DNA of 64,000 bases from assembly GCA_947069175.1 (NCBI GenBank), contig CAMTDV010000013.1, positions 16,445,412 through 16,509,411 of the forward strand, in the 5' to 3' direction. This DNA comes from Scalesia atractyloides. Lineage: Eukaryota; Streptophyta; Magnoliopsida; Asterales; Asteraceae. The translations under genes and the position numbers were made by a program. This document shows, in pieces, positions 23,142 to 35,833 of this stretch (within the stretch, counting starts at the first letter, position 1; each line of letters begins with the position of its first letter). The notes under the pieces are model-generated. The model was not told where the DNA came from and ran no database searches. It saw only the letters and a list, made by a program, of their open reading frames with translations.

Positions 23142-23558
23142 TTAAGGTCATGGCGTCTTCAATTCCTCGTTTACCCTTTTCCATGTTCCACCAGGTAAGG
23201 GCTACCCCAAACAGTCTTCCAGTTGCATAACGTACCTTGCGATCCTCGGGACAATCGCAATTGAGGAAAGTATTCTCCATTTCTTCAAACCAGTGAAGGA
23301 GAGCAGTAACACCTTCGGTCCCTTCATACTTTGGGGGATCGCAAAATTTGAAGTGTTTGTAGGAGCACTTTTTGGAGGGAGGTTGGCGACGCTCTGGTCT
23401 TCTTGATTGGGAGGGTTGATGGGATTTGCGGTGAGAGCTTGTTGAACTTGAATTACGATGTAAGGAAGCACTGCAGCCATTTGTTAAGCAATTTGTGTGG
23501 CCAAGCGTTCATTGGATCTTCCTGACTTTCCACCTCCACGTAGTTGCCTAGCCGACAT
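23142..23558 (-). pseudogene. Family 1 copy 1 gag, N-terminal part
   Basis: This is the beginning of the gag gene interrupted by element 2. The start codon is at 23558 (MSARQLRGG in sister copies), and the coding sequence runs down to the TTAAG insertion site. It includes the GRLFGVALTWWNMEKGKRGIEDAMT segment (shown as ALTWWNMEKGKRG) that is shifted and interrupted in copies 3 and 4, so copy 1 keeps the ancestral state there. It has its own indels: a missing T in the TTTGTTTAGC run near 23482, a missing G near 23381, and altered bases around 23355. Confidence 0.9.
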
Positions 23559-24350
23559 CTACAGGAACATACATAGGAAAATTGTGAGTTTAAGAAGTTT
23601 TTAGGTGTCATGTGTCGTTAAAAGAATAAAAATAACATAACTATCAATAATGCAACTACATCCATAGGATGTCTTGGGTTTGCTCATGTTTGGGCCTCCA
23701 CTGTCCCCCATACCATCGCCTGTATAGTCATGTGGGCCCCATGACTATTGGGCTTGGTAGGATTCACATTGGTGTTGGCGGATTAACACTCGCATCACCC
23801 GAATGAAAACCGAAAAATATGATTGCGAGATGTATGGTAGGAGGGTGTCCAGGTGTAGACACAATGACAACTCAAAGTGGGGTTAGCTCACACGACGTTT
23901 GGTATAGCATGCTTTGGCCTAATAGGTCCATCGTACTCTCATCGTTAGTCCCCAGGTAGGCAAACTGGTCCTTTATTTTGGATTTATACGAATGCCAAGC
24001 CTAGACAGGACGTTCCGACTACCGGTACTCGTACCCTTCAAGTTACTACATGCCCGTCATGAGAACTCACTTTGATGTGATTTAAAATACAAAAATCATT
24101 GCAAAAATCATGGGAATTGTGAGGTGTGTGCTCTCATGGATATGATATGTTATGAGGATATGATTTATGATGAGCATTGTATAATAACATGTATTTGTGA
24201 GCATGCTTGCATAACATTGAGTGTAACAATAAACATAAAGCATATAAACATCATGAATTTTGTATGTAACGCATAAACAATTTAAAATTTTAATCAACTA
24301 TAGTATAGGCTCTAAGGGTCTAATAACCTATCCTATATCACTATAGTCAT
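23559..24350 (-). other. Family 1 copy 1 leader (gag start to PBS)
   Basis: About 790 bp of untranslated leader lie between the primer-binding site and the gag ATG. No convincing ORF is visible. It ends directly at ATG with CCTGTAG, which resembles a splice acceptor. The same arrangement is found at 49775-50567 and 57654-58446. Confidence 0.75.
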
Positions 24351-24363
24351 GGCTCTGATACCA
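24351..24363 (-). other. Family 1 primer-binding site (copy 1)
   Basis: The minus strand reads TGGTATCAGAGCC, 3 bp inside the LTR end at 24367, complementary to initiator methionine tRNA. It fixes the element's direction and the LTR boundary. It is identical in position and sequence to the copies at 50568-50580 and 58447-58459. Confidence 0.95.
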
Positions 24364-24366
24364 ATC

Positions 24367-26758
24367 TGTCACACCCCGACCCGCAGCGGAATAGGAGTCG
24401 GGGCATAATTGGGTTATCACCAAAGCTCATGATGTTTACTAAAATGTTTCATATTTATTAAATTCAAACTATAACTTAAATATCCAAATCAAAATTCATA
24501 CAATTACAAGGAAATGAGACTATGTAAATAATCCAAAGCTTAAACTGATTTATTCTTCTAGGCCTTCCTATGTGTTTCTTGCCTCAGCTGGATCACCTGT
24601 ATCATGTGTAAAACGGGGGATATTTTGGGTCAACGAAAGTTGGCGAGTGAACCTTGATAAAACATTGTTATTAATTTCTTGTTTTATTTAATATGGAAAA
24701 TTTGTGCAATAATCACATGTGAGCAAACATATATAAGTAAACAAACACAAACCACTTTGAATGAGTATATGATATGAATGATGATGAATGTGAGATCAAA
24801 GCTCAATCAAATGGAGCCGATCTTATAAGGCACCTGATGCTCAACCCGTCTCCCACGGGGAACTGATGGGCCTAATGAAATGCGTGCACTGAAAATGATA
24901 AATCCAAACTACATATAATCCACACAACAATTGATACACATTTGATACACATTTGATCACGGATATGATGGATGCACAAGTGTTTAAATATAATAAAGAA
25001 TTAAACGACACATGATACACCCCAAAACATGATTAAAACGGGGAATTGATAGAGATTCACTCACATTTGGTGCGTTCTTTGATGACGTTGGATGCGCACG
25101 AAATTTAGGATTTGATCGACGAGAGAAAAACTAACCTAAAATAATAACGAAATGATTCGGTAAATAAATGGATTTTATTTGGGATTAATATTTTTATTTA
25201 TTACTCTTAATGAATTTTTAGATTTATCTTTGTGAGTTTAAGGTAATTTTCTAACTTTAAAAATCTTATTTTTTAAGTATTTTTAAATGATTTTTCAATT
25301 AAATAACTAAAAAGGAAAATAAAAAAAATGTTGACTTTTAACCGCTGACCGTTGACCGGTCGGACTGTGTTTAATTATGCGCTGAGTGAGGTTCGAACTC
25401 GGGACCTCTCTTATAAGTGCACGCAGCTCTACCAACTGAGCTACGTGTCTAACTCGAAATATTCTCTGTTTTAATTATATATATATATACTAAATAACTT
25501 TAACCTTATTTATTTTTATTAAAAAGTTTCATAAATTGCCAACCCGGTTTAGGTATCCAGAGTCGAACTCGCGCTCTTCAGTTTACGTGCACACAGCCCA
25601 ACCAGTTGGGCTGTGTGTCTAACCTGTTTATATACTGAATTATATTATATTTATATACATGTTGAAGGATGATCTGAATAGGTTTTAAAAAGAATTGGTT
25701 TTATTTCTGAAAGTAGGTAACATGTGCGATTCGAACTCAGGACGTGCGTGTTATGTTGCACACAGTCCACCGCTGGACTGTGTGTCTAACCAGGTTAAAT
25801 ATCCGGTTTTAATTAAACTAATACACATTTGTCAACTTCGTCTTCTTCGCTTAACAATACAGAACAGTGAATTCTGACTGTTCTGTTTAATTGATCTTAA
25901 CTTATACTTGATTGAAATGAAAAGAGAAATTAAATGACATGGTATACCAGAACGGCGAGTTTGCTTCAGGTTTTCCGGCAAGGTCTCGTCGGCTCCGATC
26001 CGCGGATTCCGGCTGAGGGAAATTGTTTGACAGTTTTGATTACTGTGTTGAGTAATTAGGTTACTAATCGAGAGATAGCAAGAAAAGTTTAGATGATTGT
26101 ACCGTCTGAAGACAATCGCGGTTTTCCGTTCAGCGATTCCGGCGAAATTGAAATTTCCGGCGACGTGCTCTGGAAGGATTAAAGCTTCGAAAGAGAGTGC
26201 GATTTTGAGCGAAAAGGTTACCAGAGGTTTGGGTGGGTATTCATAAGGAAGAACAGGGTGTATTTGGTTCGAATTTGAGTCTTGATTCGTGGTCAAAGTT
26301 TTCCGGCGGTTATGACTGAAATTGAGGGTTAGACATCGTTATAACCGATGTCGAAATTAGTTCACGCGTTTCAGTCAAAGGAAACGGTCATAATTCGCGA
26401 TAATCTCGGCTTTTCCGGCGACTGCGAATTTGGGCGCGCTGATTACTGGTTTGACTTTCAGTTTTATTATAAATGTTATTTGTTTTAATGTTTATCACAA
26501 AAGCTGTGCGCGGTGGAGCGGTGTGTTGTGTGTTTTAGCTTGTGGGAGACCCGGGTTCGAAACCCGGCGTCTACATTTATTTTTTTATTCATTATTTATT
26601 AGTAATTTTAAATTATGGTTTTTAAATTCTAATATATTTATTAATTATGTATCGTTTAAAATTACTATCAACTATAAATACGTAACGAAATTTATAACTG
26701 GATATTTGATTGATAAACGAAGCGGGTTTTGAAAACCCGTTTTTCGACGGATGGTACA
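24367..26758 (-). mobile_element. Family 1 LTR, complete (middle LTR of array 1)
   Basis: The LTR is 2392 bp. On the minus strand it runs from TGTACCATCC (TGTAACATCC in the others) to GGGGTGTGACA. Modules are A 25379-25453, B 25539-25623, C about 25713-25792, and D (plus strand) about 26503-26575. The TATA box is mutated to TATGAATA here (about 26238-26245). The W-box run is degraded: only two of four TTGAC cores survive (25331-25336 and 25352-25357). Confidence 0.95.
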
Positions 26759-26792
26759 GTATCCCCTACTTTTAGTAATTCCGTCCCGAAAT

Positions 26793-29700
26793 TTAAGTAG
26801 TAGTGGTAACAGGAAAAAGATGCGGGTATTTCTCGCGCATTGAGTTTTCACGTTCCCAAGTAAACTCAGGTCCTCGTTTCGACTCCCAACGTACCCTGAC
26901 AATTGGAATACGACTTCGTCTTAAACGCTTCTCCCCGAAGTCCATGATTTCTACTTGTCTTTCAATGAAGTGCATAGATTCATCGATCTGAGTGTCTTCT
27001 AGAGAAATATGGAGGTTTTCATCGGCGAGGCACTTCTTCAAGTTTGATACGTGGAATGTTGGATGAATTCTGTTGAGCTCTTCTGGTAGGTCAAGCTTGT
27101 ATGTTACAGGACCTACTCTTTCGAGTATCTTGAAAGGTCCTACGTAGCGTGGTGCTAGCTTGTCCTTCTGGCCAAAACGAACCACTCCCTTCCATGGTGA
27201 TACTTTTAAAAGTACTTGATCCCCAATGTCAAACTCCAAGGGCTTTCGTCGTTTATCTGCATAACTCTTTTGACGACTTTGAGCCGCTAGAAGATTTTTC
27301 GAATTTGAATGACCTTGTCGGTTGTTTCTTGAATTAACTCTGGACCGGTGATTTGTGATTCCCAATTTCGTGCCAACATACTGGAGATCGGCACTTACAA
27401 CCATATAAAGCTTCGAAAGGAGCCATGCCGATACTTGAATGATAGCTATTGTTGTACGAAAATTCAACTAATGGTAGATGAGGTCCCAATTCCTTTGAAG
27501 TCTATGACACATGTTCGAAGCATGTCTTCAAGAGTTTGGATGGTGCGTTCAGTTGTCCATCAGTTTGAGGATGAAAAGCGGTACTGAGGTCTAATCGTGT
27601 ACCCAAGGCGGTTTGTACGGCTCGCCATGTTCGTGAAGTGAAACGACCATCACGGTCTGAAATGATGCTTAAAGGTACACATGACGGCTTACGATCTCGC
27701 TGATGTAGATACGAGCTAACTTCTCGTTTTTGAAGTCCTCCCGAATCGGTATGAAGTGAGCTGATTTTGTAAGACGATCAATGATTACCCATATGGTGTC
27801 ATACCCACTGGAGGTGCGAGGTAACCCGGTAATGAAGTCCATGGTTATGTTTTCCCACTTCCATACAGGTATTTCAGGTTGGACTAGGAGTCCTGAAGGT
27901 CTTTGATGTTCGGCTTTTACTTTGGAACAGGTAAGGCACTTGGAAACAAAAATAGCGGTATCCTTTTTATGCCAGGCCACCAGTAGGTGTATCGTAGGTC
28001 TTGATACATCTTGTCGCTCCTGGGTGTACAGAGTATCGTGTTTTGTGCGCCTCATTCATAAGGAAATCACGAAGGATATCGCGATCGGGAATCCATATGC
28101 GATTTAAATAGTATAGAATACCGTCGGATTTGGTTTCGATTTTGAGTTCAGCTCCACATGACAGCTCATCACGTACGTCATTTTCTGTTACAGAAACATG
28201 TTGAGCTGCTCAGAATTCGATCTTTGATGTCGGTTATGATTTGCGAACATAGAAGACGAATGGAGTTCGCATAACCTTTCGATCATCAGCCACCACGTTT
28301 GCCTTGCAGGATGATACCGAATTTCACAGTCGTAGTCATTGAGGAGTTCGACCCATCTTCGTTGCCTCATATTCAACTCCTTTTGGTTGAAGATATGTTG
28401 GAGACTTTTGTGGTCAGTGTATATTTCACACTTGGTACCGTAGAGGTAATGTCTCCATATCTTGAGAGCGAACACAACGGCTCCAAGTTCCAGGTCGTGG
28501 GTGGTGTAGTTCTTCTCATGAACCTTGAGTTGCCTAGAAGCATAGGCTATCACTTTTCCTCTTTGCATTAATACACAGCCTAGCCCTTGCCCTGATGCGT
28601 CGCAATATACTACAAAGTCATCGCAACCTTCAGGGAGTGTGAGGATAGGTGCGTCACAAAGTTTTTTCTTTAGAGTTTGGAAGGCTTCTTGTTGTTTAGG
28701 TCCCCAAATGAAGGGTTTTCGTTATGAGTCAAAGCCGTGAGTGGTACAGCAATACGGGAAAAATTGGCAATGAAGCGGCGATAGTAACCAGCCAAACCGA
28801 GAAATGACCTTACTTCGGTAGGGGTACGTGGCGCTTGCCATTCCTGTACTGCCTTGATTTTTGAAGGATCGACATGTATTCCCTTGTCATTGACGACATG
28901 TCCAAGGAATTGTACTTCTCTTAACCAGAATTCGCATTTTGAGAACTTAGCGTAGAGCTTTTCAGTCCTTAAGAGTGTAAGGATGAGTCGAAGGTGTCGT
29001 TCATGATCGGATTTAGACTTGGAGTAGATAAGGATGTCGTCGATGAAGACTATGACAAAACGGTCGAGGTAGGGTTTGCATACCCTATTCATTAGATCCA
29101 TGAAGACAGCGGGGGCGTTGGTTAAACCGAATGGCATGACCATGAATTCGTAATGACCATAACGAGTCCGGAAGGCGGTCTTTGGGACATCTTCTTCATG
29201 TACTCTGAGCTGATGATAACCAGAACGAAGGTCGATTTTTGAAAAGCAGGTGGCGCCTTGAAGTTGGTCTAGGAGGTAATCGATGCGAGGTAGTGGATAG
29301 CGATTTTTAACCGTTAACTTGTTGAGTTCTCTGTAGTCGATACACATGCGAAACGTTCCATCTTTCTTCTTCACAAAAAGAACAGGTGCACCCCAAGGCG
29401 AGGAGCTAGGACGTATGAATCCTTTGTCAGTCAGTTCTTGCAGTTGACTGGCCAGCTCTTGCATTTCGGATGGGGCTAGCCTATAGGAGATTTGCGACTG
29501 GTGTAGCGCCATGTACAAGATCGATGCGGAATTCGACTTCTCTCACAGGAGGGAGTCCTGAGATGTCGTCGGGAAAGACTTGTGGGAATTCCTTCACCAC
29601 TTGTATATCTTCGAGTTTCTTCTCCTTGTTTCCCTTTTTGACGACGTGAGTTAGGAATGCGACATAGTTCTTGCGGAGATATTTTCGGGCTTGAAGGCAG

Positions 29701-30820
29701 GACATTAATTTGAGTCCTTTCGAAGGGGTTTCTCCAAAAATACGTAGGGTCTGACCGTCTGCAAGAGGAATGCGAATGAACTTTTCGCGGCATACTACTT
29801 CAGCGTGATGCTGGCTGAGCCAGTCCATACCGATTATAATATCGAAACTTCCCAACTTCATAGGAATGAGGTCAACTAGAAAATCGTGATCGTTTAGAGT
29901 GAGGGTACAATTTCGTATAATAGAATTTAATGAAACGGGCTTTCCGTCAGCAACTTCCACCATTAGAGATTCCATGAGATTATCACGAGTTTGGTTGAGG
30001 ATAGGTTCGAATTCTAAGGACACAAAACTCTTATCCGCGCCAGTATCGAATAACATGGATGCATAACTACCATTGATGAGAAACGTATCGTTAACCACGT
30101 TGTTGTCAGCCCTAGCTTGGTTGGCATTGATGTTGAAAGCTCTTCCTCTAGCAGGTGGAGGAGCTTGGTTAGCTTGGTTTACCGGATTTGCTTGAGCTTG
30201 GGCATGGATGATGTTCACCAAGCGTGGACATGTGTTCCTGAAGTGGTTTGGGTCTCCGCAGTTGTAACAAGCCCGCATGGGTTGCATCATGGGGTAGTTG
30301 GGTTGGTAGTAGGATTGGGCTATATGTTGTGCAGGTGGTAGAAGTAAGGGTTGTTGGGCTTGACCCACTATCTGATGGTGGGTTTGGGTTGGGGGTTGAT
30401 TGCGGTTCGTTCGTTGAAGAATACGGCAGGTTTGGATGGTGTGACCTGCACGGCCACAGCTTGTGCAATGTTGGCAAAGAGTTTCGGGAGAGTGATGGTA
30501 TTGACAACGGTTGCATTTTGATTGTGGGTAGGTGTATGGCTTTTTAAATGGTGCAGTCGAAGGAGCAATTTGGGTGATCGGTGCAGCAGTGATAGGAGGG
30601 TTGGTTTGAGTGACAGCAAAATTCTTGCTGTTTCGTTTCCTCTTACCAGCAAACCTTGAGGAGGAGACCGAGTGGTTTGTAGTTGGGGTCTCTGTGGGTG
30701 TTTTTTTCTTATCATCCTTAAATTTGCCGTTTCGGATGCGATTCTCAGTGAGTTCGGTAGCTAGTTCCATTGCGGCTTCAAGTGTTGCAGGCGAAGTGCT
30801 TAGAACCGAGTCTTGAATTT
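26793..30820 (-). pseudogene. Family 1 copy 2 gag-pol (5'-truncated, many indels)
   Basis: It contains late gag, protease (DTGADKSF near 30036), RT (FIDDIL about 29030-29050), RNase H, integrase and the chromodomain-like end. The gag-protease junction is in one frame here (29481-30770), because the G run at about 30291-30294 has four G and not five. Copy 2 is therefore the best guide to the original gag-pol reading. The N-terminal half of gag, the leader and the primer-binding site are missing: at 30821-30823 the sequence jumps into the LTR at a shared TCG. About ten single-base gaps are crowded between 27290 and 28330 and break integrase and RNase H. Confidence 0.9.
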
Positions 30821-33178
30821 TCGGGGCATAATTGGGTTATCACCAAAGCTCATGATGTTTACTAAAATGTTTCATATTTATTAAATTAAAATTACATCTT
30901 AAATATCCAAATCAAAATTCATACAATTACAAGGAAATGAGACTATGTAAATAATCCAAAGCTTAAACTGATTTATTCTTCTAGGCCTTCCTATGTGTTT
31001 CTTGCCTCAGCTGGATCACCTGTATCATGTGTAAAACGGGGGATATTTTGGGTCAACAAAAGTTGGCGAGTGAACCTTGATAAAACATTGTTATTAATTT
31101 CTTTTTTATTTAATATGGAAAATTTGTGCAATAATCACATGTGAGCAAACATATATAAGTAAACAAACACAAACCACTTTGAATGAGTATATGATATGAA
31201 TGATGATGAATGTGAGATCAAGGCTCAATCAAATGGAGCCGATCTTATGAGGCACCTGATGCTCAACCCGTCTCCCACGGGGAACTGATGGGCCTAATGA
31301 AATGCGTGCACTGAAAATGATAAATCCAAACTACATATAATCCACACAACAATTGATACACATTTGATACACATTTGATCACGGATATGATGGATGCATA
31401 AGTGTTTAAATATAATAAAGAATTAAACGACACATGATACACCCCAAAACATGATTAAAACGGGGAATTGATAGAGATTCACTCACATTTGGTGCGTTCT
31501 TTGATGACGTTGGATGCGCGAAATTTAGGATTTGATCGACGAGAGAAAAACTAACCTAAAATAATAACGAAATGATTCGGTAAATAAATGGATTTTATTT
31601 GGGATTAATATTTTTATTTATTACTCTTAATGGAATTTTTAGATTTATCTTTGTGAGTTTAAGGTAATTTTCTAACTTTAAAAATCTTATTTTTTAAGTA
31701 TTTTTAAATGATTTTTCAATTAAATAACTAAAAAGGAAAATAAAAAAAATGTTGACTTTTGACCGTTGACCGTTGACCAGTCGGACTGTGTTTAATTATG
31801 CGCTGAGTGAGGTTCGAACTCGGGACCTCTCGTATAAGTGCACGCAGCTCTACCAACTGAGCTACGTGTCTAACCCGAAATATTCTCTGTTTTAATTATA
31901 TATATATACTAATTAACTTTAACCTTATTTATTTTTATTAAAAAGTTTCATAAATTGCCAACCCGGTTTAGGTATCCAGAGTCGAACTCGCGCTCTTCAG
32001 TTTACGTGCACACAGCCCAACCAGTTGGGCTGTGTATCTAACCAGTTTATATACTGAATTATATTATATTTATATACATGTTGAAGGATGATCTGAATAG
32101 GTTTTAAAAAGGATTGGTTTTATTTCTGAAAGTCGGTAACATGTGCGATTCGAACTCAGGACGTGCGTGTTATGTTGCACACAGTCCACCGCTGGACTGT
32201 GTGTCTAACCCGGTTAAATATCCGGTTTTAGCTAAACTAATACACATTTCTCAACTTCGTCTTCTTCGCTTAACAATACAGAATAGTGAAATCCGACTGT
32301 TTTGTTTAATTGATCTTAACTTATACTTGATTGAAATGAAAAGAGAAATTAAATGACATGGTATACCAGAACGGCGAGTTTGCTTCAGGTTTTCCGGCAA
32401 GGTCTCGTCGGCTCCGATCCGCGGATTCCGGCTGAGGGAAACTGTTTGACAGTTTTGATTACTGTGTTAAGTAATTAGGTTACTAATCGAGAGATAGCAA
32501 GAAAAGTTTAGATGATTGTACCGTCTGAAGACAATCGCGGTTTTCCGTTCAGCGATTCCGGCGAAATTGAAATTTCCGGCGACGTGCTCTGGAAGGATTA
32601 AAGCTTCGAAAGAGAGTGCGATTTTGAGCGAAAAGGTTACCAGAGATTTGGGTGGGTATTTATAAGGAAGAACAGGGTGTAGTTGGTTCGAATTTGAGTC
32701 TTGATTCGTGGTCAAAGTTTTCCAGCGGTTATGACTGAAATTGAGGGTTAGACATCGGTTATAACCGATGTCGAAATTAGTTCACGCGTTTCAGTCAAAG
32801 GAAACGGTCATAATTCGCGATAATCTCGGCTTTTCCGGCGACTGCGAATTTGGGAGCGCTGATTACTGGTTTGACTTTCAGTTTTATTATAAATGTTATT
32901 TGTTTTAATGTTTATCACAAAAGCTGTGCGCGGTGGAGCGGTGTGTTGTGTGTTTTGGCTTGTGGGTGACCTGGGTTCAAAACCCGGCGTCTACATTTAT
33001 TTTTTTATTCATTATTTATTAGTAATTTTAAATTATGGTTTTTAAATTCTAATATATTTATTAATTATGTATCGTTTAAAATTAATATCAATTATAAATA
33101 TGCAACGAAATTTATAACTGGATATTTGATTGATAAACGAAGCGAGTTTTGAAAACCCGTTTTTCGACGGATGTTACA
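30821..33178 (-). mobile_element. Family 1 LTR, lacking its 3' terminal ~30 bp (right LTR of array 1)
   Basis: The LTR runs from GGGGCATAATTGGG to the U3 terminus GATGTTACA. The terminal part of the LTR in element sense (about 30 bp, TGTCACACCCC... on the plus strand) was lost in the junction at 30821-30823. Module A is at 31800-31874. The TATA box is intact (32657-32664). Module D is damaged (CCTGGGTTCAAAACCCGG). The right flank ACTTT is the target-site duplication. Confidence 0.93.
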
Positions 33179-33646
33179 ACTTTAGTTCAACTATATGAAA
33201 ATTAAAGTATAAAAGTATCTATAATGTTAAAAGTATCTACAACGTGAAAATTGTCACTTCACTTGCATATCAGATCAATTCCAAACACCTAATTTTGCTC
33301 CAACGCTACACAATTTCAAACGCCTACATATTTAAATAATCTACACTATATGTAGGGGAGATGTTTCAAATGGATGTTTGTTGGCATGTTATTGAAAATG
33401 AGCTTAAACAAGCATACAAACGGACGGAGAGTACAATGGTAATGCTTGTTTGACATTTGGATGTTCATTCTAGAAATTCCAAACGAACGCCACAGCACGT
33501 GGGATGAAATTTGTCATATATATATATATATATTTAATTGAAAGCAGTCTCTCTATTCTTACGGGTTAGAGGTAAAACTGTCTACATTTTACTCTTCTCA
33601 AATTCTAGCATTTCTATTGGTGAAATTTACCGATGATATATATAAA

Positions 33647-33677
<31 letters not shown>

Positions 33678-33708
33678 ATTTAGTGCAACATACTTTTCAA
33701 GTGTAAAA
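33179..33708. repeat. Site X, right half (ancestral insertion-site flank)
   Basis: It starts with the ACTTT duplication and aligns to 60599-61115, where it is continuous with the left half. It ends at GTGTAAAA, exactly where the copia LTR begins in the other copy. It contains a (TA)n run near 33520-33535 and AT-rich sequence. It has no gene. Confidence 0.9.
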
Positions 33709-34149
33709 CATATGAAACCTTAGTTTGATGAACACCCGTTACATCATTTATATGTCTATGATGACTTATGGTCGCTAGCCTTGTATGTAAGTAATAAACA
33801 CAAGAGACGGTGTGATATTAGAGTGACGGACCTACTCTTAAGGGTTGCGGGAGGCCGCCCCGATAAAAAAATCAATTATTGTATTTTCTAATTAAAAATC
33901 TTGATAGTCTCTCATTAAAATTTACTTAAACTTTCCGATTACCCGTCAGAAAATAAATGTTTGGTCCGCACTATAATATTATTTCCTACCAAGCCTTATT
34001 TGCACCGCTTCTCTGTTGCACATCTCACTAAATGCCGACAACCACGCATTTCTCCACCGAACTTCTCACATGTGTATATTATATATATATATATATATAT
34101 ATAATATATTTAAGACGCAAACACAAACACACACAAAAGTCGCAAACAA
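33709..34149 (+). promoter_or_regulatory. Upstream region of the UGT gene
   Basis: This is 440 bp of non-coding DNA before the UGT start. A (TA)n tract at about 34079-34110 could provide the TATA element, and a short MITE-like scrap (GGACCTACTC, 33830-33860) is present. Short overlapping open frames starting at 34016 and 34032 run through the TA repeat and look accidental. Confidence 0.45.
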
Positions 34150-35614
34150 ATGGCTTCATCACTTCCTGTTGGTTCAACACACCGCCCTCACATCGTACTA
34201 TTTCCATTCATGTCTAAAGGCCACACCATCCCGCTACTCCACCTAGCCCGCATGCTAGTGACCCGCGGGATCACGGTCACTATTTTCACCACCAAAGCTA
34301 ACAGACCATTCATAGCCCATCTTCTTGAAACCTGCCCAGATGGTAACTCCATATCCATCATACACCTTCCGTTTCCTAGTAACATTGACGGCATACCTAA
34401 CGGTATCGAGAGCACCGATAAGCTACCATCCATCTCCCTCTTCGCACAATTCGCTGTCGCCACAAAACACTTGCAACCTCACTTTGAAATGTCACTCAAA
34501 AATCTTGCAAACGTCAGTTGCATCGTGTCCGACGGGTTTTTGAGCTGGACGCTTGCGTCCGCAAACAAGTTCGGCATCCCTCGGTTATCCTTTTACGGGA
34601 TGAACGCGTACGCAAGTGCGGTGCATCATTCCGTGAGTGTAAACCAGAGTCTGTGGGGACCGGAGTCGGATGATGAATTAATCACCGTGCCCGGGTTCCC
34701 CTGGATTCAAGTCACACGGAATTATTTTGATTACCCATTTAACCAACGTAATCCATCCGGTCCCTTCAATGACTTCATAATGGAGTCGGTTGTCACATCG
34801 GTAAACAGTTATGGTTGATAGTGAACACGTTCCGCGAGCTGGAGCCGTGTTTTATAGACTACATAAACCGCGAAATGAAGCCCAAACCTTGGTGTGTGGG
34901 GCCACTCTGTTTAGCCGAGCCGTTCGGCTGCTCAGATAAGCAGCCGAACGGCTCGAAATGGATAACATGGCTCGACCATAAACTTCTCCAAGGAAGTTCT
35001 GTGTTATACGTGGCTTTCGGGTCACAAGCCGAGATATCCACACAACAATGGAGGCCATATCAAAAGGTTTAGAGCAATCCGACGTTAATTTCTTATGGGT
35101 GGTGAGAAACTGCGAGTCGAATGTTCTTAGTGAGCTCGTAGATAAGGTAGGAGACCGAGGGATGATCGTGACGGAATGGGTGAGCCAAATGGAGATATTA
35201 AAACACGAGAGTGTGAACGGGTTTGTGAGCCACTGCGGATGGAACTCGGTGTTGGAGAGCATATGTGCGGGGGTGCCGATTCTGGCGTGGCCCATGATGG
35301 CGGAGCAGCCGCTGAATGCGAGAATGGTGGTGGAGGAGATAAAGATCGGGTTACGGGTGGAGACGTGTGATGGTTCGGTTAGAGGGTTTGTGAAGCCGGA
35401 TGGGTTGAAGAAGATGATTAAGGAGTTGATGGAGGGTGAGAAGGGGAAAGAGGTGAGGAAAAGGGTTAAGGAGGTTGGTGCGGCGGCGACGGCAGCGGTG
35501 GCGGACGGTGGTTCGTCGTGGCGGACGTTGAACGAGCTCATAAATGAGGTGGAGAGTGTTAGAAAGTGTGGGAAGAGTGGTGGAGAGATGAATTTATGGG
35601 TGGTTGTTAAATAG
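34150..35614 (+). pseudogene. UGT90A-like UDP-glycosyltransferase, two frameshifts
   Basis: This is a single-exon family 1 plant glycosyltransferase, which would transfer a UDP-sugar to a small acceptor in the cytosol. Its total length (about 490 codons) is normal. The start is in good context (AAACAAATGG). The N-terminus has PHIVLFPFMSKGHTIPLL, with catalytic His25 and the partner Asp128 in CIVSDGF. The C-terminal PSPG sugar-donor box is complete: WVSQMEILKHESVNGF, then HCGWNS, GVPILAWPMMAEQPLN. The wording (MSKGHTIPLL, NGIESTDKLPSISL, WPMMAEQPLNA) is close to recalled Arabidopsis UGT90A1. The frame changes near 34813-34816 and again near 35047-35051, each where one base of a short T or A run seems missing. 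All functional residues are otherwise kept, so this is either a young pseudogene or an intact gene with assembly indels. Confidence 0.85.
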
Positions 35615-35833
35615 TTTAATGCACTAGCTTTGAATTTATCACTTGATAACTAATTGAGTGGACCCTAGGTTATATGTATGCTGTTTTATTAAAATGGTTA
35701 GTAATGAAGCGAAATGAATAATCTAAATCAAAATATTTGATTGGATTTTGATATTGTATTTAGAAGTACTTCACAAATCCGAACACTCAAGATTTGTCTT
35801 AAGCAGCAGGTAATCTCCAATGGCGCATTCCAG

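Larger units (their letters stand above)
5419..33178 (-). mobile_element. Array 1: tandem family 1 Ty3/gypsy elements (with nested element 2)
   Basis: The order from left to right is a truncated LTR (5419-6729), internal copy 1 (6730-11017 plus 23142-24366, split by element 2), a full LTR (24367-26758), internal copy 2 (26759-30820, truncated in gag) and an LTR lacking its last bases in element sense (30821-33178). All parts read on the minus strand. The right edge ends at ...GATGTTACA followed by ACTTT. The left edge is broken into an alpha-dioxygenase exon. Three LTRs around two internals is the layout expected from LTR-LTR unequal exchange between sister copies. The two internals share variants that the array 2 copies lack, such as the TTTTCGTTATGAG form near 8701 and 28718. 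Confidence 0.9.

Noticed and set aside
34016..34246. Two overlapping ORFs just upstream of the UGT start
   Set aside because: Both translate the (TA)n repeat as IYIYIY and overlap the UGT N-terminus out of frame. There is no sign of a uORF beyond chance.
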